Assembly: GCA_000711775.1 (NCBI GenBank)
Contig: ARYC01000220.1
Location: 24,553-88,552, forward strand
Reading direction: 5' to 3'
Length of the DNA stretch: 64,000 bases
Source of the DNA: Oxytricha trifallax
Taxonomy: Eukaryota; Ciliophora; Spirotrichea; Sporadotrichida; Oxytrichidae
Both the position numbers and the translations under genes were made by a program. This document shows, in pieces, positions 21,850-34,330 of this stretch (positions are counted from its first letter, which is position 1; each line of letters starts with the position of its first letter). Under the pieces are notes generated by a model. That model did no database searches. It saw nothing but the letters and a program-made list of their open reading frames with translations, and had not been told where the DNA came from.

Positions 21850-24800
21850 AATATTATCTAAAATAATTAACGTATTAAATAAGTTCAGACCAAGAATATA
21901 TTTATATTTTCATATACATTTATAATTTAATAAATTGTTTATACATTATAATTGAATGATAGAGTTATTGTTCTTAGATATATTGTAAAATACTAATTAA
22001 AAATTAAATAAGTACATTAGAGCATTATCTTCGTAAGTATAGATTTAAAGAGACTCTGTTTTAAAGATTGGCTTATTAATTTTGATGTTCCAAATAAAAA
22101 TCTCAATTAAAAATATAACAAATATTTATCCTCATTTCTAAAGGGAATCCTGAAAATCCTGAAATTTTAACATACTGTATCCCATTAATGGTAACAATTT
22201 TTTATTTAATATAATATATTTAATCTGGCTTTAAAGCTTTTTATTGTTATAGTAAACTTCAAAGGAACTTATTGTTGATACCAAAAAAGTAGGAACTATT
22301 CTTTTATAATGTTAAATATTTATTTAAACATAGATTAACACTGTGGCATTACGGTAATTAAATAAACTTTTGTAATTTTATGAAATAAAATCATCAAAAT
22401 TATTTAGAATTTTTATCAAATATTTACAAAATATATTACTATAAGAGAATGAAAATTATAATAGAAATTTTTCATAATTATGAAAATTAATAATAAAAAT
22501 TTAAATTACATAATTATAATTTATGGTAAGGTATTTTAATTTAGGGGGTATTGAATGAAATAAAGATTAAATTTTTATTCATATTATATAATCATCAAAA
22601 TTGGGGTTGAAATAGTTTAAATCAAATATAATCTAAATCAATTAAAAGTTAATTGTTGCTCAAAAATTAAAATTTAAAAATCATTTTTAATTCAAAATAA
22701 ATTAGTGTTTAATAAAAATAAATTAAGGTAAATTAAGTTATCATCTTGAGTTCGCAATCAAACCTCAATTATTATCTTATTTATTTATTTACATATAATT
22801 ATTTCAGGAATAATTTTACTATAAAAAAGTTATATAAAATATATAACTTTGTAATTTGTAATATATCATATAAAAACATCCCATTACTAATTCTAATTTT
22901 TAAATTTACTATGATTAAGTTGTAAATTACAGATTGAATTTGTTTTTCATAATTATTTATTGATTTGAAGGAATCTAGCAATTTTTATTTTTTCAATTTC
23001 GGAATCTACTTAATACAATAATGCAATTTTTTAATAAATAGGAAAAAAATAAAAAAATATTTATATTTCACAAAATTAGTGATTTAAAACAAGTAATTGT
23101 AATTTAATTTAAATAAAATAATTTTATAGAATCAATTTTTTTTATAATTTGATTAAATATAAAATTATTTGTAAAAATTATATTTAAATTTAAGAGTACT
23201 TTTAATATAATAATACTACATCATTAATTATCTCTATGATATCCTAATTCTTTTTAAAAAAATTAAATAAAAGCCATATATTTTATTGAAATTATTCACA
23301 ATTTTGAGCCCTGAATAAATAAATTTTTAATTTTACTTATTGAATATAGTTATTTTCAAAACAATAAATGATTAGATATTAAAAAAATAATCTAAGAAAT
23401 ATCATTATAATGAAATTTAATTAAAATTTTTTTAAAATAAAGAAATATTAATAATAAGTATACATCTGAATGATAACTTTTTTTATTTAAAATAAAATAA
23501 AAAGGTAATTGTTTATATTCATTAGATAAGAAAGAAAATTAATAATTTATTAATTATATTCGAGAGTATATTTATAATATTCAAAATAAAGGTGAATAAA
23601 TAATATTTTTTTTATTGAATCTAAATATATATTTCCCTCTGTAGTTTTTAAATTATAACATTTATCTCAATTAAGAATTTAACAATTATAATTTTTTAAG
23701 ACTTAAATGTCAAATTTGTGTATGTTCCGATGATTGATGATGAGCTCAGCAATTTTAATCAATTTTAAAAAATAATATTTCAATTGAACACTGAAGTTAG
23801 CCAAATAACCATTTTAGAAAGTAGTATTGATTTAAAAGTACTTATTCATGTTTTAATAAAATTATAAATAATGATTTAAAGAAAAATAGGTAAAAATAGA
23901 GAAATATCTAAAATAATGAATTTTAATTATATATAAAAAACACTAATAGTCTTTTTATAATTAAATTTATAATTTAATATGTATAATCTTATTAAATACC
24001 ATATTAAATAATATCCAGTTGCTGGCTTGCTAAAATAAATTTCTTTATTTAAATAATTGTTTAATGGTTTAGATGTTTACCTCTCTATTGAATAAATCTA
24101 CAAGCCTTATCTAGTATTTACTTGGCTTTGTACTGTATGGAGTATATAAAATTTAATTAATATACTTTTATATTTATATTTAAATAACAATTTATTTAAT
24201 TTTAAAATAAGTGTAATTTAATTTTTAATATATTTTTTATCTTTTTTATTTAAACAAATATAAAAACATTTATAATTAATAAAGTAGAATTTTATAGTTA
24301 TATTTTTAAATTAATTATTTTTTTATAAATACTTTTTTTTAGATAAATCTTCATAAAATATAATTAATAAAATTAATAGAGCAGTCAGCCCTTCTATTAC
24401 AGGAATAATATTGAAGAATAATATTTTATTTTGAAAAAATATAATTAAATTATACTAAATTACTTTAAGTTGTCTTATATTCTTTATTTGTTTAAAACAT
24501 TACTTTCTTACTTTTACTGAAAAAAAAACAAAAGAAAAGAATTGATAATAGATTATTATAAATGTAAATAGATGCCGATAAATCATTAATATGAGATGAG
24601 AAACTAATGCTAAAGCTATTATTGCTATTTATGATTAATTTTATGAAATTTATGTCATTATAAATGATGATTATCAAAGTCTTGAAGGAATTTAATTTTT
24701 CTAGGATTATTAAGATGGATTTTCAGGCGATTGATTTTCTAAATAAACTCTTTAAAAGAATTTTTTTAATTTTAATTTCAATGCTTCCTCCCTGGCTAGG

Positions 24801-25285
24801 AAGGACGAGTTATAGATAAATAGTATTGTTTAGAATTGAATAATTGTAAGTTAATGAGTAATTAGTAAAGAATCAAATATATGAAAAGATTGAATAATCT
24901 TATATAAAAATAAGCTTATAAATAATTTTTTTTCATTCAAAAATTAATACCAAAAATATTTGTTGGAAAATTATAGTTTTTAGTAAGTTTATAAAAATAA
25001 TTTTAACTTATTTTTTATAGTTAACAATAATTTTTAGTGCATGTCTAAATATTTTATTCCTCAATTATTTATCTATTTAAAAAATTGCTCTTCTATATTG
25101 GTTATATTTGATTATCAGTTTTATGAGTTTTGAATGGCATTATAATCTTAATCTTATATAATCTATATATCTAACATTTTATTCACTTATACTAATTATA
25201 CAAGCATTACTTTTTATTGATAACAAATCCTCATTTATTATATCTTAAAGTGGATAATTTACTCACTCGCTGAAAATTTTAATTA
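21850..25285. other. AT-rich germline DNA without a recognised gene
   Basis: Extreme A/T composition with homopolymer runs. A mixed-composition patch at 24065-24135 could be a small MDS but no frame or motif is convincing. No terminal repeats recognised. Confidence 0.45.
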
Positions 25286-25515
25286 ATTTATTATTTATAA
25301 TTAATATTTTTTTCTTATCTCTTTTATTTAAAATAAGCCATCAATTCTTGTCCCCATGAATTAAAGAGTTAATATACATGAATTTCGGTTATGTAGCAGT
25401 GATAAAGCCAGGATCACTCTAAAACTTACTTGGCTCACATTCAATTTCTCTCTAAAGATTGCATGATAATTATTCAGCATTTTACAGATTCTAAACAATG
25501 CTTGAATTATAAAAA
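25286..25515 (-). CDS. Possible coding island, unknown product
   Basis: A minus-strand frame contains ALFRICKMLNNYHAIFREKL, followed by a GTAAGT that could be a 5' splice site; the frame then continues LALSLLHNRNSCILTLQF. Composition is less AT-rich than the surroundings. No domain, start or stop is clear. It could belong with the cysteine-rich islands or with the gene near 27 kb, all on the same strand. Confidence 0.3.
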
Positions 25516-26291
25516 TTAGTTAAAATTCATTTAGTTTAAGAAATTGTTTTTACTGAAAAAATCAAATTTACAATCTATCCCTGTTTATATACACTTCTGA
25601 TTATCTTTTTTTTATATTGTTTTTTTAAAATACATATATAGACCTATGAATTAAATTGAACTTTCTGCTTTTTCTGAAAATACTCAAAATTCTTTTTATT
25701 AAATCATAATAAAACAAATTTATTAAGCCTATTCTTATTTGATTTTACGTATAAGTTAAATAAAATTTGATTTTTTAATGGAAATATTAAAAATTATTGA
25801 CTTAACAGATTTATTTTTATACAGTTTTATTAAATTTATTTACAAATCTATTGTAGGATTCTAATATTAAAAATTTAAAGTATCAATTAATTATTCGCTA
25901 ATTATTTTTTAAAGTTATTTAATTACTTTTAATTTTTTCTTTTATGGATGATATAAGGAATATTTTAAAACGTTATTCTTCTGTTGATTGAAGTTGAACT
26001 TTATCTAGTTTTATTACAATTTTTCTTTCCTGTTAAACATAATAACAAGTCACTACCATTGACTCAACTTTAAAAATATTATAAAAATTAACTGTATCAT
26101 TTCCCTAGTAGCATTTGAGTTTATTTCCGTCAATATTAACAATTAGGGAAGAATTTTTTCTGCCTAAAACATTAAAATTACTTATATTTAAAAGATTTTA
26201 AGAATAAACATATTATCCAATTTTCAATTGTATTTTCCTTATATTAAACAGCTTTTTAAAACATGTTTAACTACTTTCTTTAAAGATAAAT

Positions 26292-26652
26292 GGATTTTTC
26301 TCCCACACCGGGTTAGGGTGCTGAAGCTACCACAGCGAAAGGATAGGGATTACGTTTCCCAGCAGCGGTGGGACCGGTAAGCGTTTTTCTCCATCTTCTG
26401 TCACTCTGGTAGGATCCTACGAGCTCTGTCCTCCATGGTGAAAACCCGGTTGACATCTTGATTTTAGGTGAAGACTAGGTGATAGCAAGAATGGTTTTTT
26501 CGGAGTTTTCTACTTCACGACTGCCACGTCACGGAATTTGCCACGTCAACTCATTCAGATACGTCTACGTCACGACTAAGATTGATGGTTTGATTTTAGT
26601 ATTAAACAGTGATATGTTAAATTTATTTGATTTTAATCATTAAACACACCCC
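26292..26652. mobile_element. GC-rich 361-bp insertion with 14-bp flanking repeats
   Basis: The first ~290 bp have a GC content near half, in otherwise strongly AT-rich DNA; the last ~80 bp return to A/T. The whole insert lies exactly between two copies of CTTTAAAGATAAAT (26278-26291 and 26653-26666). A 14-bp target duplication suggests a retroposed element (SINE-like or LINE fragment). Alternatively the direct repeats could be a long IES pointer. Inside are repeated CGTCA words (CCACGTCAC, CCACGTCAAC, CTACGTCAC) and a CCGGGTT...AACCCGG pair. No tRNA, 5S or SRP match was recognised by eye, and no open frame longer than about 45 codons. Confidence 0.65.
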
Positions 26653-26790
26653 CTTTAAAGATAAATTTACATTTTCTATTATATATTTTTAATATTTTTA
26701 ATTTGTTTAAAAATTAGTTGTGTTTTCAATTAATTAATTAAGTGATCAAATAAAAATATCTGAATATCAAGAAAGAGAAATAGTTAATTT

Positions 26791-27440
26791 TCAGGAATAA
26801 GGCGTTTGTTCAAATTGATTTAAATTACAAATTTTATATAGAGCAGGAAAATTTTTCCCCACAATTATTTTAAATAATTTATAATTCAAAGATATTAATT
26901 GAAAAATACTAACTGCATTGTCAAGAAATATTTCAAGTAAATCAGAACCCAAGGCAATATCAGCAAGTCGTACAAATACAATCAATGGCGTTTACTTTTA
27001 GCATTAAGATATTTGGAAATTATAATATTATTATAATTAAATTAGCTTCAGCTAATGTAAGTATTCTACTTTAAACATCTTTTGAAATGTCACCGAAACC
27101 ATGCTGAAACTCTCTGTTATTATTGTCTAAAATTATCAATTTGATTTTCTCAACCCCTTCTAAAAGTTAATGACTTTATTAAAGATAAAAATTTATCAAA
27201 CAAACTTTGATAATAATTATATTTAAACTATAAATATTTATAACTTATAACAATGACGAGGAAGAGATATGCCACTTAATATCACTAAAAAAAATAAACT
27301 TATGTTGTAAACAATTGTTTCTTCCGCTTAAATAGTAAAGTCTGGTTTGAGAATAAGTTAATTTTTCTGGCTTCCAGGCTTATATGAAGAATTAATATAC
27401 GGAGTCCCAAATTAAAAAGATTCGGTTTTTATCCAATCAT
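26791..27440 (-). CDS. Interrupted gene, unknown product
   Basis: Three successive minus-strand frames look coding. The first starts at ATG 27440 with MIGQKPNLFNLGLRILILH and runs 52 codons. The second contains GVEKIKLIILDNNNREF and HGFGDISKDVQSRILTLAEAN. The third contains LADIALGSDLLEIFLDNAVS and KNFPALYKICNLNQF and ends at TGA. The AT-rich joints near 27290-27310 and 26980-27040 are probably tiny IESs or introns. A TTTA direct repeat 13 bp apart at the first joint would restore frame. I do not recognise a domain. Confidence 0.5.
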
Positions 27441-29265
27441 TTGGGAATTAGATAACAGTCTAATTATTTAAATTAAAAAATATAACAATTAACTTCAATA
27501 CATTTTTAATTTAATAAAAATTCTTAAATTATATTTATAGTTTTCTAATTTTTTAAAATTAATTTATCTGTAATATAAAAAAATTTTTATATTTAAAAAG
27601 TGAAAATAAACTAAAAAACATTTTATTGACAGTATCAACTTATTTTTAATAGAAAAAAATAAATCTTAGAAAATTATTGTAATTTTAAAAATACTATATT
27701 AAATTTTAAACTATCAATACAATTAACTCACCGTTTTTGTTGTCATTCAATCATTGACATATTTTAATTCAACGAATTAAGACTTAAAAGATATTATTAT
27801 GATTTTTCATTTAAATTTCAGAGATAAAATCATTTTTTTAAAAAAAATAAATATTTTGATTACATATTTAATTAATTTTCACAAATTTGAAGTGATGATA
27901 TCTTAAAAATATCGATTTGATGGTTGCATAAGGAAAAATTAAAGGCTATTATAAATAGATTATTATTTAACTTAAATATACTTTAACGCATAATTTCAGT
28001 TTTAAAGTTGAGAATTATTTTATGATTTCTCTAATGTTTGTTAAGATTTTGATAGAAAATAGTGATATAAAATTAAAAGTGAAAATAACTAATTTGAATA
28101 ATTCTAATTACATGATGTTTAGTTGTAATAATAAAAGTCAAATCATTTATAACTGAAATGAAAATTTGGAAATAAAAAACCTTTATTAAATATTTTTTTA
28201 AAATTTAAACTTTATGAATTTGCATTACCAGAATAATTAATTAATCTAAATGTGTTATTAATCATAAATTTAAATTAAATATTACAATATAATAATAATA
28301 TTTTTATTAAATAAAAATTTATTAATTTGAAAGTAAAAAAAATTATAATTAAATAATTCTAATAATTTGGAGTTTAAAATTAATCTTTTACAAATTAAAA
28401 ATAAGATCAAATTTGATTAAATAACTACGATTTTAAAGTTTCTAATAAAGATATTAGTAATTGAGTATCTAATCTAATATGAATATTTAACTAAAATATT
28501 ATATTCAGACAAAATTAATAGAATTTAATATTTGTTTTACCCTATATGAGTCGATAATTTCTTTTAATAAAATTATTAGTTAAAAATCAATTTTTTTAAT
28601 AATATTCATATTTTATAATCAGTTATTTCTTATAATAGAAGAATATTTAAATTTAATAAATCTAGCTGTTGCTTGGCACTTAAACATATGTTATCATTCA
28701 TAAAACTATTTATTTAAAAAAATAATTTTAATTTTATTATTAAAAAGAAATAATATGAAATTCTTTACTTTATAATCATAAAATATAAAGAGTGTTTATT
28801 GCATATTTTCACAAGTAACTAATGAAAAAGGTTAATCAAACAATTTAATATTTTTAAGAGGATCAAGAATTGCTAAACTATTGAGTCCAAGGTTGATTTT
28901 TAAAAAACAATATTGTGGCATGAACTGAACTGAATTGAATTTTTATAATAATAATAAGGTATATAATGGGTTTTCTTTTGAGTTTTTATAATAGTTACAA
29001 TTAAAAATTGTCATAAACCACTAGCGACTATGTTTTTTTTATTGAAAAAATTAATTTATTTTAAATATTGATAGGTTAGAACATTCTGATCTATTTAATC
29101 AAAAGTTCTTTATTTTTTTGACAAATTGACAAAATTATAAATATGGAATGTAAGAGATTTTAAAGTTTTAATAATATTGTTTCTATTCCATATTATTGTA
29201 ATATGACTTATTTATTTATAAATAAAAATAAATAATGAGTTATAGAGATTTATTACTCATTAATA
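27441..29265. other. AT-rich germline DNA without a recognised gene
   Basis: Long A/T stretches, no coding-like composition, and no terminal repeats seen. Confidence 0.5.
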
Positions 29266-29658
29266 TTATAGAAATGCATTTGATTTGGGAAGTAAAATTT
29301 GTAATTAAATTAATAATTATTAAATTTAGTGGCAGTAACTTTCTGGGCATCTATACATTATGGTATTTGTACAATAGAATTTAAAATCAGTTAAAGTTTT
29401 CTTTCTGGAGTATTATTTGTTCCTATAGAAGTGAAATTAAGATATGTTAATTTCAGCATAAAAATGAACTAAACAAATCATCCAAAATTAAATCTAATTA
29501 ATCTCGCTTCTACAATACGAAAAAATAGTACCGCCAATATTAAAGTAAAAAATTATCTTAAATTCTGTATCGAAGAAGTGGCACATTGTTTTAACTATGT
29601 AAACTACCACTTTTGTTAATTTAATTAAATTTGCTATAATTCAAATTTATTCCTACAA
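29266..29658. mobile_element. Palindromic MITE, copy C (degenerate)
   Basis: Left end TTATAGAAATGCATTTGATT, right end CAAATTTATTCCTACAA, with TA immediately before the left end. Internal family boxes are present but diverged: GGCAGTAACTTTCTGG, GGTA.TTGTACAATAGA and, mirrored, GTACCGCCAATA. The arms pair only partly, so this is an old copy. Confidence 0.7.
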
Positions 29659-31098
29659 TTTAAAATAAATTAGAAATTTTAATAGAAATCTAAAATATTT
29701 ATATTAGTATCAAAAATTATATTCTATTTTTTAATTTAAATAATGATTTGATATCGGTTTTATAATATAATATGATATTTTTTTTAATTTTTTATTTAGT
29801 GAAAAAAATGACCATGCCTATTTATTCTCTTCGGCTCTATTTAAGTATCTTAAATGCCTTAGTTTAAAATTCTGTCAATTAAATAAAAACTCTTTTTTAA
29901 AATTCAAATATTTATCATAAAAATTTAACTTTATAATATCTATAATAATTTCCAAAAGTAGTTCGTTTATCATATCACCTATACCAAAAATGATTTATAT
30001 TTATTGATAAAACTTTATAAAATTTACCTTAAAAAGTAGCATTCATTAATTTTAATGAAAATAATAAAAATTGTTGCTTGGATTGGAACTTGAATTGATG
30101 TGACTTTCTGTTATGATTAATTTTATATAATTATTTTAAAATTATTAAGATTGAGAAACCAAAGATAGATTTGAATACTTAGACTGGATATTAATATTAT
30201 TAAAAATATTAATTTATAGATCTACAAACTTATATCAGGAAAACTAGAACCAATTATCAATGGATTTCTAACAAGATTATCAAATATTATAATTTTTTAA
30301 TATTATCAATTGAGAGAACAATCTGTTGATAGCTATCAAATATCAGGTCATATTAGAGTGTAGTAGTGACAGTACGTTAGTTGATTTGGCATTGTAAACA
30401 TTAAATATAAAGTAGTGAGGTTTAAGTTTTCTTAGTAAAGACTTGATATGATAGTTAACATGTTTGAAAACCCTTTACGACATCGTAATAGTAAAATATA
30501 TGAATAAATAAAAATGAATATCGAATTCCTCTGGTATGGAAATACTCAATGCAATAGGTGCTACCAAGGGATAGTTTGATTGTACATAGAGTACAATTAA
30601 ACTAAAATTTTAATAGTAAATTTGGATCTAAAATAATAAATTACGTTATTAAGATCTAATTTTAATGAGATATTATAATATTTATATTGATAACAATTAA
30701 AATAAATCCGTAAAAATAAGACATATCATTATATGTTCTTTTTAAATATGATTAATTGACCCAATATATTATCTATGATATAAATATATTTTGTTAAATA
30801 ACTTTAGAATTTAAAAATTTTTAAGTTGAAGTAAATATATCCTTTATTTTATTAAGTTATTAATTCAACAAAAAGGTTATTTGCATGTGAGTTTAAAATA
30901 CCTTAACTAATAATTAAAAAAAAATTTCTTGCCTTTTTATATTTATGATATCATATTTAAATGTAGAAAAAAATATTTGAAATAAAATTTCAGAGCTAAT
31001 CTTATTTTTCTAAATAATGTTTTACATTATTTAATATTCAAATAGTTACATTTTACTTTAAATGATTTGAATGTGCATTAATCTATTAAAAATGACAA
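29659..31098. other. AT-rich germline DNA with one dispersed repeat
   Basis: No gene recognised. The stretch 30490-30605 is the partner of the dispersed repeat at 300-405 (TCGAATTCCT, ATACTCAATG, AAGGGATAG, ATTGTACATA in order). Confidence 0.5.
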
Positions 31099-31708
31099 TA
31101 TTCCCCATGGTGAAAAATTTTTTGAAATTAAGGTGGTTGTATAAATTAGATTAAGAATTAATTTTAAGATCAAAGTAAAGATTTAAAACAAAGAATATTT
31201 GTCTGAATTTGTTATAAGTGTTTGGAATTAATTTATAAATAAAAATATCTGATTTTATTTTAGAGATTGGGGTTTGTTAGAGATAGAAGTTTATCAACTA
31301 ATATGATTTAAGAATGAAATTTTAAAATATAATTAAAGATTATTATGCATTAAGGATTTATTAAACAAGGGATTATGATCTCTAAAGTTTTAGAGATTTT
31401 TTATAAGTTTAAGAATGAAAGAGTTTAAGATTTATGAAAGTCCTTTCAAAAGTCCTGTAAATGTCCTGTCAGGACATTTTAAGAATTATAGAAAGGGCTT
31501 ATGGGGTTTGATAATTTGATAAGAACACATCGTTTAGAAGATAAATAGGGAATGAAATTGTGGGAGTCAATATTGTCATGATTTGAGAATTATTTTATGG
31601 GGCTGTTTAATGTTTTACTGCAATTAAAAGTTAAGCTAATCCTTGAGTTTAAGATTGTGCTTTGATCTTGAGAGTTAAGATATTTCTTTTAAGATTTCAG
31701 CTCTTGGG

Positions 31709-33088
31709 TCACTGATGCTTAAAGGATCTGAAGTCAATTTCTTAAGTCTGCTCAATTAGACTTTCAAGATTCATCCAAAGACTCTGATCATTCTCAAGAA
31801 TGAAAGAATCAATGATCTTAATTAGAGCTCTTTAGGATTTTGGATCATCTTTGATTTTCTTAGCATGAATGATCAGCTTCTCTTGGGATTCAACGCTCAC
31901 GAAAAAGTCTTTGCATATGTAAGTGTAAATGATTATGCATGCACAAGCATAGAGATCGATTAAGGGATCTCCTTCTGTAAACTATCCTTGAAGAGGCATG
32001 AATGGGATATCTTCTGTAAAGTTGAAATAGCTTATGTTGGAATGCAATATTGCTTTTTCAAAGTTAACAATCCTGATTTCAAGAGGATCTATGTCTATGA
32101 CAAGATTCTTAGGATTTAAAATTCTATGAGTGAATCCCAGACTGTGAAGCTCCCTTACACCATTTAAGATCCCGAGGCATATCTGCTTGACTTTTCTAGA
32201 GTGGAAATTAAATCTCAGAAAATCATGATAGTTGTAGACGAAGACTTAGTAGGCCAATCCAATGTGATCTTCCCCCTTTACTAGGTACTCAAGATTTATC
32301 AAATTCTTGAATCCCAGATCCTTGGCTTTCTTCGTAATAGCATACTCATTGCTGAGATTTATTTACAAATGCTGCTCATCAAGGAATCTAAGTTCGCTGT
32401 AGAATCTGTAGTAGGTTTGCTTAAAAGATAAGGTTCCGTAAAAATGAGTGCCCATTGTTGTTATAGGACTAGGATTTGATGCGATAGATCTGAGACTATG
32501 AAAGAGTGGTATCATTAGCTTTGGTTCCAAGTCGAAGGATTTTAAGAAATCAAGATTGTAACTTGATCCTCTCTCTTAAATCTCGTTTTGTTATTATTGT
32601 GATTTAAAGTTATCACTTTATTATTATTCAGATAGTTTTAATCTCTTCAGAGGTTATTTGTTTTGAAGGAATTCTCTAGGCTAATTAATGATTTTACTAT
32701 TCTCTTGCTAAGATTGGTCTGAGTCATGATCGCTCTCGGGCGACTGTTTTCTGGAATACCTTCATTACGATATTTATTTTTAGGATTTTTGAGATTTCGG
32801 GGAGCCAGGATTTGAGGGATGATAGTCGCGAAAATGCCTATTAAGATTGCTCTTTGAGGCAAAGGATTTTCCGCAGCTATCGCAATCATGCTTTTTGTCA
32901 TCAGATGCTTCAAGTGCCAAACTAGATTTCCTTTATCTAGGAGTAAGTCATAAATAATCTTACTTTTCTTAAAGTGAGGTTTGATCTCTAGAATTTTGTT
33001 AGGCGTTTCTCTGCTTTGAGTCATCCTCAGATGAACTGTTTTGATGGGAGCTATCCCTTTTTAAGGATTTCATTTTGTAGTTGAGCAT
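31709..33088 (-). pseudogene. TBE-type zinc finger-kinase ORF with degenerate kinase site
   Basis: The start is MLNYKMKSLKRDSS, with a second Met five codons on. One good C2H2 finger: CDSCGKSFASKSNLNRHFRDYH. An earlier finger is degenerate (YDLLLDKGNLVWHLKH) and in another frame, with an in-frame TGA between. The C-terminal domain aligns with the TBE kinase half but reads GFTHRILNPKN where HRDLKPEN is expected, and RIVNFEKA where IIDFNR is expected. Both the HRD catalytic Asp and the DFG Asp are lost. Downstream is open to TGA (IDLYACACIIIYTYI). Overall length, 460 codons, fits the 57-kDa class. It is either a pseudokinase in a partly decayed gene or simple decay; the well-preserved helical C-lobe favours the former. 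Confidence 0.75.
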
Positions 33089-33518
33089 ATTTAATACCCT
33101 TTAAATTAATTAACTAAAAAGTTTAATAATATAATTAAATTTTGACCACAATCTTTAAATCATAAAAGAGGAATGAGAATCTCAGATTTATTATAAATCA
33201 TAAGATTTTTTAATTAAATCGTAAACTTCTCAGATTAATAAAGAATGTCAAAAAAATTAGGAACAAAACTTAAAATTTAGGAATATAGAAAATCTTCCTG
33301 AATAAATTACAAAGTAATTATAAGAATCCCATATAAAGTATGATTTTTCAAATCTTAAAAATATTTTAACAAAAATTTTGGGATTTTATGAGAGACTCCC
33401 TAATCATCTAATAAAAACTATTGAATAAGGGAATTACAATACATTCTGTCAGAGAATGTAATTAAATAATCCCAGAATAAATAATAATTTAAAATAAAAA
33501 ACCCCTAAACTATTTAAT

Positions 33519-34310
33519 ATGGAGCAGTAGATGAGCTAATCAAGATTAGTCAAAAGTGAGGAACTTACGAGTAGATTCAGATCGAAGGAGGATCTTTACA
33601 AATACTTGACTGTCCATTGTAAGATTATAGTTTTAAATAAAATTACAACTAGTGAATTTATTCTTGCCACCTTATCAAGCAACTCGGATCGCATTCTTGA
33701 GATCAATCCTAAGTGGATAAAAAAGAGCACTGCGATCTGACTAGGTATAAATGAATAAGATTCCGCACTATCAAGAACTGTCTGTGAAAAATCTTTACCC
33801 TGATGTAATAAAAGATGAGCAAGTCAGTATGTACCTTCCTAATCTAGAGATGAACTCTGGACAGCTTCCTGAGAGGATGTTCTTCTTTACGATCCTAGGA
33901 ACAATAAAGAATGAATACTTAAGATCCGTGATAGATCATGCTCACCAGGTTAGATACAATGAAGGAGCACAATCCGAGGAAGCAAATGGGATCGAGATTA
34001 CAAATGATTGGTTCGACTAATTAATTAAGCATCCGATTGTCTCGAGTAACTATTCTTTACATTAACACTTTTAGAAAAACCTGGGAAAGGAATCTTCCTG
34101 ATGAAGTAGAAAGCAAGATTGGGGAGCCGCAAATCCTAAAACAAATCCTTTGAAATCGGATAGAGATTGACTGTTCAGATTCGATAGAACCCATTCATAA
34201 ATGAAGAATCAAGGAATTTGACAAAACGCAAAAGATTAGCAGATGGATCTTTGCAAATCATAAACTTTTAAGAGAGGACCCCCACAAAGAATTCAATGGA
34301 CTAAAACTGA
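33519..34310 (+). CDS. Diverged TBE 22-kDa homologue with intron
   Basis: MEQQMSQSRLVKSEEL, then SKEDLYKYLTVH, then a 34-nt intron GTAAGA...AACTAG (33619-33652), then LFLPPYQATRIAFLRSILSG, ELSVKNLYPDVIKDEQVSMY and LPERMFFFTILGTIKNEYL. Removing the intron is required to join the two parts, because its length is not a multiple of three. The order of conserved blocks matches TBE copies 1-3. One base appears lost near 34088 (NLGKG), after which the tail continues in another frame to TGA. No function is known for this protein; it accompanies the transposase in every TBE. It is convergent with the transposase gene, 20 bp apart. Confidence 0.75.
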
Positions 34311-34330
34311 ATAATGTTAATTTATTTAAA

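Noticed and set aside
26292..26652. GC-rich island as tRNA, 5S or SRP RNA gene
   Set aside because: No cloverleaf, no pol III A/B boxes in order, and no SRP tetraloop region could be found by eye.
32647..33024. 125-codon minus-strand ORF within the TBE-like element
   Set aside because: A frame overlapping the finger region; the convincing C2H2 finger is in the neighbouring frame. Only the degenerate first finger may use it.
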